From an uncultured Bacteroides sp. (GTDB lineage: Bacteria > Bacteroidota > Bacteroidia > Bacteroidales > Bacteroidaceae), in contig NZ_OY782855.1 in the NCBI RefSeq assembly GCF_963678425.1, forward strand, positions 186,001-250,000: 64,000 bases of DNA, read 5' to 3'. Of this stretch, positions 34,179 to 43,838 are shown in pieces. The notes below the pieces were generated by a model. It was not told where the DNA came from. It worked only from the letters and a program-made list of their open reading frames with translations, and searched no databases. A program made the position numbers and the translations under genes. Each line of letters opens with the position of its first letter. Position 1 is the first letter of the stretch.

Positions 34179-35639
34179 TTAATTCTTAGTAACTGTCATC
34201 TTCTCTGTTAACTGGTTCAGTGAAATAGTATATTTACCTGCTGTGCTTACTTTCCATTTCCGGTCAATATCTCCATTCCCTGCAATATGCTTATCAACAA
34301 AAGTAATATTTTCTGTACCTTCAGCCCAGGCTTTACCATCAGCAGTTGCCATAAACCATGCACCCATCCAGTCACCTTGTTTATCACATGTGAACTTAAG
34401 TTCGCCAGTTGTCAGGTTTCCTGTCCAGGTAAAGGCGTAAGCATCTACTGCCGTCATAGCTGTTGCATTATCTACACTCCAGCCATTAGGGGTAGCGTCG
34501 CCAACCATATAAATGCCTGCATAAGGAGTAAACTCGGTCATAATCATTGATTCATTGTTTGGAGTAATATCAAGAGCTATCTTGTATGCTTTTCCACATT
34601 GATCTTGTGTCATTGACCACTTATTATCACCTGTATCGTCAAGTTTTACACCAGTCCATGTATAAGGCGCATTTGCAGCAGTAGGATGATACATGTTATT
34701 CCAGCCTTGAGCTGTTGCAAACTTAAAATCACCGCCATCATTCCAGTTAAAGACAGCTCCGTAACGGAAAATAAACGGATTGACAGGATCTTGTGTCATT
34801 TCTGCAAAATTCCAGTTGGAGAATGATCCTACAAACCAGATCTTACTATACGGAGGAACTGCTGTTGCGCTCTTTACCACAGAAATAGAAAGATTTAATA
34901 GATTGACTTTAATTGTGTAATAACCCGCTTCATCAATAGAGAATTGTTCATCCGGGTTATCAAAGGAACTACGGTAAATCAGTTTCAAATCACTGGATGT
35001 GGCATCACGGTTATAGGAAGGAATAAAGCTGCCTAATGTTGTAATAAACTTAAAGGTTCCTTTATTCAGATTACCACTCCAGGTAAAAATACCATTTGTA
35101 GTTCGTTGCATTGCGGCTGCATTATCTGCATTAAATCCGTTGGGAGTTGCACTACCAATCAGGAATAGGGTAGAAGATACAGGTTTATAAGTAGTAGCAG
35201 CGAAACTTGCTTTTGCTGTTTGTACTTCAACATTGGCATCGGCAACAGTTACTGTGATACGTGCTTCCAGATCAACGGATTTATTGTAATCGACACCTAG
35301 CTCTTTGGTAATAATTTCATTCAGATCTTCAACGGTATATTTGAGAGAATTAACCTGCTGACCAAGATCTACGTAATAAGCTTTGGCAAAGTTGTTACCT
35401 GCTTTATCAATTTCAAGGGTATAGTTGATTGCTGCATTGGTTCCTTTATTGGTTCCGGTTGTCCAATTAAAAATAATACCATCGCCTGCAGCATTATTTT
35501 CATTAAGAGCGACGTTGGTTGCACTGACAGTCAGAGCAAGTTCTTCCTCACCTTTGTTGAGTTCCATCAAATTATCGCTGCATGCTGAAAAGGCTAAACA
35601 CCCGGCAAGGACTAATAATATGCTATATATTTTTTTCAT
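34179..35639 (-). CDS. SusE/SusF-like outer-membrane glycan-binding lipoprotein
   Basis: 486 residues, lipobox FSACSDN. A SusE-type N-domain with EEELALTVSATNVALNENNA precedes three starch-binding-like modules. These begin LFLIGSATPNGFNADNAAAM (about residue 170), IWFVGSFSNWNFAEMTQDP and IYMVGDATPNGWSVDNATAM (about residue 390), an evident repeat. Each has Trp and Phe residues suited to sugar stacking. It should hold alpha-glucan at the cell surface for the SusC/SusD transporter. It follows susD after 31 bp and precedes GH66 by 11 bp, in the same operon. Confidence 0.9.
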   Translation of the reverse strand: MKKIYSILLVLAGCLAFSACSDNLMELNKGEEELALTVSATNVALNENNAAGDGIIFNWTTGTNKGTNAAINYTLEIDKAGNNFAKAYYVDLGQQVNSLKYTVEDLNEIITKELGVDYNKSVDLEARITVTVADANVEVQTAKASFAATTYKPVSSTLFLIGSATPNGFNADNAAAMQRTTNGIFTWSGNLNKGTFKFITTLGSFIPSYNRDATSSDLKLIYRSSFDNPDEQFSIDEAGYYTIKVNLLNLSISVVKSATAVPPYSKIWFVGSFSNWNFAEMTQDPVNPFIFRYGAVFNWNDGGDFKFATAQGWNNMYHPTAANAPYTWTGVKLDDTGDNKWSMTQDQCGKAYKIALDITPNNESMIMTEFTPYAGIYMVGDATPNGWSVDNATAMTAVDAYAFTWTGNLTTGELKFTCDKQGDWMGAWFMATADGKAWAEGTENITFVDKHIAGNGDIDRKWKVSTAGKYTISLNQLTEKMTVTKN

Positions 35640-35670
35640 ATTTTCTTATTTTGATAATATCTATGAGTGA

Positions 35671-37158
35671 TTAATAACCTGGATTCTGCACCATTGCATT
35701 GTTGCTATCCATTTCTGTCTGAGGGATAGGTAGTAACAGGCGATCTTTAGTAACATTTGTTTTTCCTATTGATTTCAGGAAGTTGATAGCATATTCTCCA
35801 TTTTTCCCGATACGGATCAGATCAAACCAATGCAGACCTTCAAAAGCAAACTCCATGCGGCGTTCGTGTATAATCACCTCTCGCATATCCGACTGAGACT
35901 TGCCACTAACATTAGCCAGACCGGCACGCTTGCGAACAATGTTCAACGGAGTTTCGGCAGCAGCTGTTTTGCCCATTTCATTTAATGCTTCACCTTTCAT
36001 GAGAAGAATATCTGCATAGCGATAAACGACAAAGTTACTTGGATTAGTGTTTGTTTCAGGAGAATCTTTCTTGCTAACTAGGAACTTACGTACATTGTAA
36101 CCTGTGTAAGACCAGGTAGGATCATAGGCAATGCCATCAAAATCAGGGCAACCGGAATAAAAGACTGTAACATCTTTACGCAAATCGCCCGTTTCATAAG
36201 AATCTACAAATTCCTTTGTTGGCTGATTCCAACCATAACCTCCGGCAACAATGCCAGAGTTACGAGGCCCCATAAAGGTACTTAACCAGGATGACTGACC
36301 ATCTGAGGAAGTATCGCCTGTGTACTGGATTTCAAAAATAGATTCGGCACCATTATTGGCCTTAATACCAAAGTTATCTGCATATTTGTAACCGCTCAGA
36401 TCATATCCCATGCTTGTAACCTGATCGCAAAGATCGGCAACCTTCTGATAATATTCTGTATGATTGGGAGCTAATACCAAATAAACCTTTGCCAGCTGAG
36501 CACATGCTGCATCTTTGCAGGCACGTCCTAAATCAGTAGAGCCGTAACTCTTTTTTTCAGGCAACAGATTGATTGCATTCTGACAGTCTGAAATAATCTG
36601 TGCATAAGTTTCATCCAATGTATTACGGGCAATATCTGTACTTTGACTTGCATCATGGGGAGTTGTCTCCACAGGAACACCTCCGAACAACTGAGCCAGA
36701 ATAAAATAGTAATGTGCACGCAGGAAGTAAGCTTCGCCCAAACAGCGATTCTTGATATCTTCATTAATATCAGCATTTGCAACACTCTGCAATACGGTAT
36801 TACACTGAGCAATTCCCACCCAGGGACTACGCCAGATATAAAGTGCAAAACCATTATCACTGGTTGCTGTGAAGTTTGCGGCCTGAACTGTTTCAATACC
36901 ATCAGTACCTCCACCGGCACCTACATTGCTATTACTTCCAATAATATCAAGCGACCACATGCGCATATTATAAAGATTGGATGACTGGAGTGGCTTATAA
37001 CAGGCATTTGTAAGGGCAATTGCAATATTTTCTGTGATTTTGGCATTGGTGCTGACTGCATCTGCAGGGTATTTGTCCAAATAATCACTGCAGGATGAAA
37101 GGCTCAATCCCATTAGAATCAGTGCTGAATATATAATCTTTTTCATATAAGTGTTCAT
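35671..37158 (-). CDS. SusD/RagB family nutrient-binding lipoprotein
   Basis: 495 residues, lipobox LSSCSDYLDKYP, the typical SusD start. ATG 37146 (MKKIIYSALILMG) is an equally good start and leaves the leader more normal. Typical family sequences are YFLRAHYYFILAQLFGGVPV, YADILLMKGEALNEMGK, ERRMEFAFEGLHWFDLIRIG and LLPIPQTEMDSNNAMVQNPG. The ATG at 37158 overlaps the susC stop by one base, a usual coupling for this pair. It binds oligosaccharides at the surface and passes them to SusC. Confidence 0.96.
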   Translation of the reverse strand: MNTYMKKIIYSALILMGLSLSSCSDYLDKYPADAVSTNAKITENIAIALTNACYKPLQSSNLYNMRMWSLDIIGSNSNVGAGGGTDGIETVQAANFTATSDNGFALYIWRSPWVGIAQCNTVLQSVANADINEDIKNRCLGEAYFLRAHYYFILAQLFGGVPVETTPHDASQSTDIARNTLDETYAQIISDCQNAINLLPEKKSYGSTDLGRACKDAACAQLAKVYLVLAPNHTEYYQKVADLCDQVTSMGYDLSGYKYADNFGIKANNGAESIFEIQYTGDTSSDGQSSWLSTFMGPRNSGIVAGGYGWNQPTKEFVDSYETGDLRKDVTVFYSGCPDFDGIAYDPTWSYTGYNVRKFLVSKKDSPETNTNPSNFVVYRYADILLMKGEALNEMGKTAAAETPLNIVRKRAGLANVSGKSQSDMREVIIHERRMEFAFEGLHWFDLIRIGKNGEYAINFLKSIGKTNVTKDRLLLPIPQTEMDSNNAMVQNPGY

Positions 37159-40157
37159 TAGAAGTTAACATTAAGGCCTAAACTGAAGGTACGAGACAAT
37201 GGATAACGGCTACTGTCTATTCCGTTGATAGCAACTTCCGGATCAAAACCAGAGTAATTTGTAAATGTAACCAGGTTCTCACAAGACATATTAATACGGG
37301 CAGAATTAATGCTCATCTTTTTAATCCATTGTTGAGGGAAAGTATAGCCTAAAGTTACATTTTTGATACGCAAATAAGAGCCGTTTTCAATGAAACGGTT
37401 GGAAGCACGACAGTTTTGGTTAGGATCAGCATAGACAGCACGTGGCATTGAATAGCTGGTACCTTCTCCTGTCCATCGGTTAAGAACAGCTGTTGTCTGG
37501 TTGTATGCAGCAGACATTCCTTCGGAGCTGATAGCATTCACATTATAAATATCATTACCTTCAACTCCCTGCAAAAAGATTGAAAGATCAAAACCTTTAT
37601 AAGAGAAAGTATTATTCATGGAAAAGATCCAGTCTGGATTAGGATTACCAATGATTGTACGGTCATTTTCATTAATCACACCATCATTGTTCAGATCATT
37701 AAACTTGATATCACCGGCAGCTGTACCGCCTTTTACCTGAATGGCATGTTTGGCAACTTCATCACTTGTCTGGAATATACCTCCTGTAACATAACCATAG
37801 AAAGCATTGATCGGAGCTCCGACTTTCTGGATTGTCAGGAAAGAATTATTATACTGACTCTGATACAAAGGAGTATTACTGTTTAAGTCAACAATCTTGT
37901 TCTTGTTGTAAGTGGCAGTAACGGATGTTTCCCACTTGAATGCACCATTAAAGTTGACTGTGTTCAGTGTCATTTCCAGACCTTTGTTCTGAACCTTACC
38001 GGCATTGGTATAGGTTGTTGTTGTATCCTCGAATCCGGAAGTGATAGGAATAGCAGCTTTAACCAACATATCACAGGTGTTCTTTATATAAGCGTCGAAA
38101 GCAAAGTTGATACGCCTGTTTATCAATGAAAGATCAAAGCCCAGATTACTCTGACGAACTTCTTCCCAATGAATGTTTGGATTTGCCATTGTAACGGTTG
38201 ACAAGGCATTTACCGTATTACCACCAAAGCTATAAACTCCTGTACTATAAGTTGATGCAAATTTGTAGTTGTCAAACTCCTGGTTACCAGTTATACCATA
38301 TCCAAAACGGAATTTCAAATCATCAATAACATTTGTTTTAGGGAACCAGCTTTCTTGTGATACTCGCCAGGCTGTTGAGAAGGATGGGAAAATACCATAT
38401 TTATGTCCGGAACCAAAACGAGATGATCCATCGCGACGAACTGTAGCGGTTAATAAATATTTGTCTGCATAATCATAATTGGCACGAGCCATCAAAGAGA
38501 ATATTGCCCATTCGTTTTGATTACCATCAGCACTCTTGATTGTAGAACCATTGCCCAACTGACTTACAGAATCATACAAGAAACCACTTTTTTGGGCAGA
38601 AATAAAATCATATTTATTATTCTGAGCACTCGTACCAGCCATTACACTAACGTGATGTTTGCCAAAGGAGTTATCATAAGTGAAATAGTTATCCCACAAG
38701 TAAGTAAATGATTTCTTGCTTGATTGGAAACGACTTGATTCTGCTACGGCAATCGGTTTCCAGGCATAAGCCGGAGTGAAGTTATTTTCATACCAGAACT
38801 TAGCATCGTACCCAAAAGTACTTTTAAACTTCAAATATTTGGCAAAAGTTATTTCGGCGGAAATATTTGCCAGCAAGTTATATCCTTTTGTATTGTTATG
38901 GGTTGTTTCTGTTGTACCAATCGGATTGCGAATGTCACCATACCAATAAGCATTTCCTATTGGGCCTGACCATCCTCCATTCTCATCTTTTATACTTTGG
39001 GTTGGCAAAGCATACATTGCATTGGCAATACTATAATCGCCGGAATTTTTATTATCAGTACTGAATGTAATATTGTTAATAAGCTTCAACCAATTATTAA
39101 GTTTGAAGTCGGTATTGCTTTGAAAAGTATAACGACGATAATCTGTGTTACGCACAATACCATCTTGATCATAAAGTCCACCTGATATATAATAGTGCTT
39201 GGTATCGTCACCACCAGAGAAATTCAACGTATAATTTTGTGTTACACCTGTCTTTAGTAACTCATCAAGCCAGTTAGTTCCAATACCTAGAGTAGAAGGG
39301 TCACTCCAGGCTGGATTAGTTCCCAAACCTGCATTCCCTAACATATCATTGCTATATGCAGCATACTGTTTTGCGTTCAGCATGTCGGGTACATTTGTTG
39401 CATCTTGAATGTTCCAGTTGGCTGTAACTCCGATAATTCCTTTTCCGTTTTTACCTTTCTTTGTTGAAATCAGGACTACGCCATTAGCTCCACGCGAACC
39501 ATAAATGGCTGTAGCAGATGCATCCTTAAGAACATCAACACGTTCCACATCTACCATGTTAATAGAGGATAGACCTAAATCAGTAGGCACACCATCGATA
39601 ACAACCAGTGGATTACTGTTGTTGATAGTACCTAATCCACGAATCTTAATAGTTACATTATCACCCGGAGCACCAGCATCGTTTATCTGTACACCCGAAA
39701 CTTTGCCTTGCAAAGCCTGACCAATATTGGCCACAGGAGCATCCTTCAGGTCTTTGACACCCACAGAACCAACAGCACCCGTTAAATCACTCTTTTTAGC
39801 TGTTCCATAACCTATAACAACTACCTCATTCAGCACCTTACTGTCTTCCTGCAAGACTATATTTAAAATACTCTTTGCAGCAACATGCTGTTCCTGGGGT
39901 AAATAACCGATAAAAGAGAACACCAAAGTTGATTTAGGATTTACATTAGAAAGTACATAATGGCCATCAACGTCTGTAATTGTTCCATTTGTTGTACCTT
40001 TTACAACGACATTTGCTCCAATGATTGGTTCGCCGGATTCAGCTTTAATTTGTCCTTGAACCTTAATTTGCTGTGCAAAAACATTCACTGAAAAAAATAG
40101 CCCCAGCAACCATAAGAATATGCAGCTGTAGCTTTTTGATTGAAATACTTTTTTCAT
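37158..40157 (-). CDS. SusC/RagA family TonB-dependent transporter
   Basis: 999 residues. Signal peptide, then a carboxypeptidase-D-like domain (QIKAESGEPIIGANVVVKGT, about 30-110), a TonB-box-like VVVIGYGTAKKSDLTGAV, a plug domain (NIGQALQGKVSGVQINDAG) and a long beta-barrel. The C-terminus ends in a final aromatic Phe (SLGLNVNF) as in outer-membrane proteins. Together with SusD it should import alpha-glucan oligosaccharides. A matching minus-strand -7 element (TATTTTTG, 40210-40217) stands about 53 bp before the start. The regulator immediately upstream is SusR-like. Confidence 0.97.
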   Translation of the reverse strand: MKKVFQSKSYSCIFLWLLGLFFSVNVFAQQIKVQGQIKAESGEPIIGANVVVKGTTNGTITDVDGHYVLSNVNPKSTLVFSFIGYLPQEQHVAAKSILNIVLQEDSKVLNEVVVIGYGTAKKSDLTGAVGSVGVKDLKDAPVANIGQALQGKVSGVQINDAGAPGDNVTIKIRGLGTINNSNPLVVIDGVPTDLGLSSINMVDVERVDVLKDASATAIYGSRGANGVVLISTKKGKNGKGIIGVTANWNIQDATNVPDMLNAKQYAAYSNDMLGNAGLGTNPAWSDPSTLGIGTNWLDELLKTGVTQNYTLNFSGGDDTKHYYISGGLYDQDGIVRNTDYRRYTFQSNTDFKLNNWLKLINNITFSTDNKNSGDYSIANAMYALPTQSIKDENGGWSGPIGNAYWYGDIRNPIGTTETTHNNTKGYNLLANISAEITFAKYLKFKSTFGYDAKFWYENNFTPAYAWKPIAVAESSRFQSSKKSFTYLWDNYFTYDNSFGKHHVSVMAGTSAQNNKYDFISAQKSGFLYDSVSQLGNGSTIKSADGNQNEWAIFSLMARANYDYADKYLLTATVRRDGSSRFGSGHKYGIFPSFSTAWRVSQESWFPKTNVIDDLKFRFGYGITGNQEFDNYKFASTYSTGVYSFGGNTVNALSTVTMANPNIHWEEVRQSNLGFDLSLINRRINFAFDAYIKNTCDMLVKAAIPITSGFEDTTTTYTNAGKVQNKGLEMTLNTVNFNGAFKWETSVTATYNKNKIVDLNSNTPLYQSQYNNSFLTIQKVGAPINAFYGYVTGGIFQTSDEVAKHAIQVKGGTAAGDIKFNDLNNDGVINENDRTIIGNPNPDWIFSMNNTFSYKGFDLSIFLQGVEGNDIYNVNAISSEGMSAAYNQTTAVLNRWTGEGTSYSMPRAVYADPNQNCRASNRFIENGSYLRIKNVTLGYTFPQQWIKKMSINSARINMSCENLVTFTNYSGFDPEVAINGIDSSRYPLSRTFSLGLNVNF

Positions 40158-40209
40158 AAATGAAATTTAAAGTTAATATTATTGTTACTTGCAACTTTTC
40201 ATTGCATCA

Positions 40210-40217
40210 CAAAAATA
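40210..40217 (-). promoter_or_regulatory. susC operon promoter, -7 element
   Basis: On the minus strand TATTTTTG is a perfect TAnnTTTG match, giving a short leader of about 45 nt before susC. AAAAAGTAGT occurs at 40252-40261 and again at 40319-40328 (67 bp apart) upstream, candidate regulator sites. Confidence 0.6.
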
Positions 40218-40338
40218 TTTAATCTTAGACCTTCATTTATAATAGATAGAAAAAAAGTAGTGTTTTTTGATGTTTATATATTTGATAATAAACGTTTTAT
40301 GTATTCTTTGAGTACCGTAAAAAGTAGTTGAATTTTAT

Positions 40339-42009
40339 TTATTTTTTTGTAATCCGACTTATATTCATTACTTTTTCTTCAAGCTCATTCCTGTCGCCAA
40401 TAGCTTTATTACGGACCTTTACACGATAATTGTAGATTGTAGTAACTGAATAACGAAGAAACTCGGCTATCTTGACGCTATCAGTAATTCCCAGGCGAAT
40501 GAGTGCAAAGATGCGTAATACTGTGGTTAACTGATTTTCCGATTTCGGATATTCACGACCATCTTCTACTAATAGCTGATTAAATTCATCCACAAAGTTT
40601 GGGAATAAATGCAGAAATGTATCATCAAAGTTTTCATAAAACTCTTTCAATTCATCCTCAATAATCTGATTAGAGCGTAGTTTCTTAAACAGAGCTTCAA
40701 CTTTTTCATTTTGAGCAATCTTGCACAATAAGTGACGATAATTCTCCATCTTGTCAATATGCAGAGAACAGAAGTTCATATAATGACCTATGTATTCCTC
40801 TTTGATGCGGTTAGATTCAATAAGAGCATTATTTGAATCTCTTAATTGTTTATTTGATTCGACGAGCTTTTCATTCAGAAGTTTTTGCTCAATATTCATC
40901 TCTTGTAAGCCTTTTGCCAGATTCTGGAGTTGCTCACGGGCAAGAACTAAGTTTTTGTATTGTTTATAAAGAAAGAATAGTGCAAACATTAATAAAATAG
41001 TCAGAAAGCTAACGATAGCCAGCGCGATAGTTCGTTGCATTTCTTTCTTATGCAATTTTTGCTGATAAGCCTTTTCTACTATCGGAAAAAATTTGGAAAC
41101 TTCAATAGTTCGTAAACGTGCATTACAGAATGCAGCATCTTCCATTGAACATTTCAGATAATTATAAGAACGATCTAAATCACCTTCATCATAAAGTATT
41201 TGTGCCAATTCACGCAACGAAACATATTCCTTAGCTCCTCTTTCAATGTCAGAGAGTGACGATATAGCTAAATAGTACTTTCTCTTTTCATTTTCATGAT
41301 TTTTTTGATAAGCGAGTGACATGGTATATGCTAATGTTCCGATACTAGGATCAGTTTTCTTCAGACTATTCATATAACCGGATAGTAACGAGATAGCTTC
41401 CTTCACTTTGTTATTATAGATCAATCCATCTGCTTTTACAATAACGTATGCATAAGTTTGTTTTTTATTGACTATCAATAAAGAATCCCGATAATGATCT
41501 GTTAATTCAGTATACTTTTTCTTGTCCGATTCAAGCATGGAATAGTCACTCATTAAACCGTAAATTGTTCTGTATAGGTAATAATAATATGGAACAAGAT
41601 AGTCAGCAAGCTTACTTCTGTCGACAGTTTTCAGGATATCCATTGCTTCTTTATACATTCCTGTAATGCCATATACTTCAGCTAAATTCATATTAGAATC
41701 GTCTATATACGATCTTTTACCTATTTTTTTAGCCAACTGCATTTTCTTCTGAGCATAATAAGCGCAAGAATCGGTATTAAATGCCCGAAACTCATCGAAT
41801 ATTTTGCCTAAAATAGCATAATTCTGCTCATCATTCTGCAAAGGGAATATACTTTCAATTTGCCTGATACGACCCACCTTATCATTAAAATAATGTTCAC
41901 GGTTTTTAATTGTATGATCAAGTTCATTCAATAAAGATTCAATATCCTGGCCTTTTACATAAGAGATATTGCAAATTATCAATATAAGAAGAGTTATAAT
42001 CTTTTTCAT
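40339..42009 (-). CDS. SusR-like membrane regulator (DUF6377)
   Basis: 556 residues. Signal peptide, then a TPR-rich periplasmic region (about 25-320; LAEVYGITGMYKEAMDILKT), one membrane helix around residues 324-346 (IALAIVSFLTILLMFALFF), a coiled-coil linker and a C-terminal helix-turn-helix near 495-535 (TVLRIFALIRLGITDSVKIA, then YSVTTIYNYRVKVRNKA). This layout matches SusR-type regulators, which sense sugar in the periplasm and activate the adjacent susC operon. It lies directly upstream of susC, same strand. Its own promoter (TACCTTTG, 42055-42062) is 92 bp from the IS30 element. Confidence 0.9.
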   Translation of the reverse strand: MKKIITLLILIICNISYVKGQDIESLLNELDHTIKNREHYFNDKVGRIRQIESIFPLQNDEQNYAILGKIFDEFRAFNTDSCAYYAQKKMQLAKKIGKRSYIDDSNMNLAEVYGITGMYKEAMDILKTVDRSKLADYLVPYYYYLYRTIYGLMSDYSMLESDKKKYTELTDHYRDSLLIVNKKQTYAYVIVKADGLIYNNKVKEAISLLSGYMNSLKKTDPSIGTLAYTMSLAYQKNHENEKRKYYLAISSLSDIERGAKEYVSLRELAQILYDEGDLDRSYNYLKCSMEDAAFCNARLRTIEVSKFFPIVEKAYQQKLHKKEMQRTIALAIVSFLTILLMFALFFLYKQYKNLVLAREQLQNLAKGLQEMNIEQKLLNEKLVESNKQLRDSNNALIESNRIKEEYIGHYMNFCSLHIDKMENYRHLLCKIAQNEKVEALFKKLRSNQIIEDELKEFYENFDDTFLHLFPNFVDEFNQLLVEDGREYPKSENQLTTVLRIFALIRLGITDSVKIAEFLRYSVTTIYNYRVKVRNKAIGDRNELEEKVMNISRITKK

Positions 42010-42054
42010 GTATTAGAGATTCGTGTTTTCTATAATCCTGTAGTTTCAGACAGG

Positions 42055-42062
42055 CAAAGGTA
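42055..42062 (-). promoter_or_regulatory. Promoter of SusR-like gene, -7 element
   Basis: Minus-strand TACCTTTG matches TAnnTTTG perfectly, with GGAA near 42081-42084 in place of a good -33 element. It lies 46 bp before the regulator start. The IS30 left end (42154) is about 70 bp beyond the -33 region, so the core promoter is intact. Confidence 0.6.
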
Positions 42063-42153
42063 GTAAAATATGATTTTTCTGGAAATTAATATCTAAAAGA
42101 ATAAGATCAAATTTATCGTTAACATAAAGAGATTTAAATACATATATTTCCTA

Positions 42154-42175
42154 AATTCAAGTGTTAAATGCAACT
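42154..42175 (+). repeat. IS30 left inverted repeat
   Basis: Pairs with 43260-43281 at 19 of 22 positions; shared core AATTCAAGT and GCAACT. Confidence 0.75.
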
Positions 42176-42295
42176 GATGGAATTTTAGATTGAATATTTT
42201 TTCAGAGAAGGGGAAAATGTTTTTCTTCCCCCCTTTCTCTGATGGGATAAAATAATTATCTTGTTCCCTCAATCTCCTACAAAATCAGTTACAAG

Positions 42296-43273
42296 ATGAA
42301 ACATTTAACCCAAGAACAAAGATATGAAATTTCTGCATATCTTCACAGTGGAAAAAGTAAAAGTGAGATAGCCTCTCTTGTAAAGGTTCATAAAAGTACC
42401 ATAGGCCGTGAAATCATTCGTAATTCTTATGGCTCCTGGCATCAGTACATGCCCCGTGAAGCTCAAAAGAAAGCTGACTTAAGAAAGAAATGTCGCCCTG
42501 GGAAAGTAGTCTTTACCCAAGAAATGAAGGCTCTTGCAAAGGATCTGCTAATAGAATTTAATTATAGTCCGGAACAGATATCAGGTCGGTGCAAATTACA
42601 GTCGATTCCCATGGTTTCTCATGAAATACTTTATCAATGGATCTGGAAAGATAAACGTCAGAAAGGACGCCTTTATAAATATTTGCGCCGAAGAGGGCGA
42701 AAAAACAAAAAACGCGGCTCTGAATATAATAGTAGAGGGATACTTAAAAATCGCAGAACTATTGATCAAAGACCTGCCATTGTAGAGGAACGCAAAAGGT
42801 TTGGTGATTTTGAAATAGATTCTATAATTGGAAAGAATAAAAAGAGTGCACTAATGACCATTAATGATAGGCTTACCGGACGCTTATGGATACGCAAACT
42901 TAAGGGGCGTGATCCAAAATCAATGGCAGATACGGCTATTAAATGTTTAACATCATTTAAAGGGAAAATCTTCACTATAACCTCGGATAATGGGTTTGAG
43001 TTTGCTTTTCATAAAAAAATAGAAACAAAATTGAGAATTAATTTCTATTTTGCCAAACCCTATCATTCTTGGGAAAGAGGAGCAAATGAAAATATAAATG
43101 GATTAGTCAGGCAATACTTTCCTAAGGGGACAGACTTTAGTGAAGTAACTGAAAAACAGGTAGAAATAGTAGAAAATTTAATTAATTCAAGACCGAGAAA
43201 AAGGTTGGGATATTATACCCCAATGGAGTTTATTAATACATTAAAAAAACATAGGAGAGAGTTGCGTTTATAA
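42296..43273 (+). CDS. IS30 family transposase
   Basis: 325 residues, normal for IS4351-type IS30 transposases. An N-terminal helix-turn-helix (TQEQRYEISAYLHSGKSKSE, then VHKSTIGREI) is followed by the DDE core: first Asp in RFGDFEIDSIIG, second in TSDNGFEF, and the Glu in ERGANENINGLVRQYF. The C-terminus has SRPRKRLGYYTPMEFIN, the usual closing block. The frame is open and all three catalytic residues are present, so it could be active. It is oriented away from the PUL, transcribed toward tRNA-Lys. Confidence 0.95.
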   Translation: MKHLTQEQRYEISAYLHSGKSKSEIASLVKVHKSTIGREIIRNSYGSWHQYMPREAQKKADLRKKCRPGKVVFTQEMKALAKDLLIEFNYSPEQISGRCKLQSIPMVSHEILYQWIWKDKRQKGRLYKYLRRRGRKNKKRGSEYNSRGILKNRRTIDQRPAIVEERKRFGDFEIDSIIGKNKKSALMTINDRLTGRLWIRKLKGRDPKSMADTAIKCLTSFKGKIFTITSDNGFEFAFHKKIETKLRINFYFAKPYHSWERGANENINGLVRQYFPKGTDFSEVTEKQVEIVENLINSRPRKRLGYYTPMEFINTLKKHRRELRL

Positions 43274-43281
43274 CTTGAATT
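43260..43281 (-). repeat. IS30 right inverted repeat
   Basis: Complement matches the left repeat at 19 of 22 bases. The transposase stop codon TAA (43271-43273) falls inside it. Confidence 0.75.
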
Positions 43282-43838
43282 CGGCTTTATAACCCCACGA
43301 TTTTTAACTGGCAGACACTGATTATTAAATAGTTACCCCTTGAAAATAAAATACCTGGACAAATGATTCAGTTATAAGTTGCCTCTTTTTTGGCAGTGTT
43401 TTTTGCATTTTGGTGCCTGTTGTCCATTGTATTTACGATTAAAATCACTCTAAAACTCTTTTTTATTAATAGTTTTAAACCAATTATTGTTGCAATTATT
43501 TTGTGGGTTTGCTTTTATAAACTGATCATTCATTGTCTTTGCAAATGAAGGTATAAATGGTCTGAAACTACTTGCTGGCAGGCTTTAAACGTCTTGACAC
43601 TTTTAAAAAACATCAAGACTTATTCTTCAACATCACTTGAGAGTTTCAGAGAGATTATTCGGCATATATTCTTAATCGTCTTTTTTGAAAAATTGGTGTA
43701 TCATTCAGATTTATTCTCCAATGATTTTTGTTTATTGGCGAATGGTTTTTATTTATTGGCGAATAAAATCAAATAATTCAGCAATTTCTATGGGAGTGAG
43801 ATTATTTTTCTTCTTTTCCATGATGCAAGAATAATGAT
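43282..43838. other. Decayed intergenic stretch between IS30 and a transposase relic
   Basis: No recognisable complete gene. Frames are short and interrupted. A minus-strand 22-codon frame MEKKKNNLTPIEIAELFDFI (from about 43821) and a Cys/Lys-rich minus-strand frame near 43375-43445 were seen but not identified. A 21-bp tandem repeat lies at 43710-43772. Confidence 0.6.
43710..43772. repeat. Three tandem 21-bp units
   Basis: TTTATTCTCCAATG (43710), TTTATTGGCGAATG (43731) and TTTATTGGCGAATA (43752) recur every 21 bp. The last two match over 13 bases. Two-turn spacing suggests a protein-binding array or a simple tandem duplication. Confidence 0.6.

Larger units (their letters stand above)
42154..43281 (+). 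mobile_element. IS30 family insertion sequence (about 1.13 kb)
   Basis: Imperfect 22-bp terminal inverted repeats bound the element: left AATTCAAGTGTTAAATGCAA (42154-) and right, complemented, AATTCAAGTTATAAACGCAA, both continuing CT. One transposase gene lies between them; its stop is inside the right repeat. A GC-rich leader hairpin (42202-42215 with 42226-42242) precedes the gene. No clear target duplication is seen: flanks are CTA and CGG. Confidence 0.85.

Noticed and set aside
42296..43273. Possible CRISPR or integrase-type element near the IS
   Set aside because: No spaced direct repeats of CRISPR type and no tyrosine recombinase; the transposase is clearly IS30 family.
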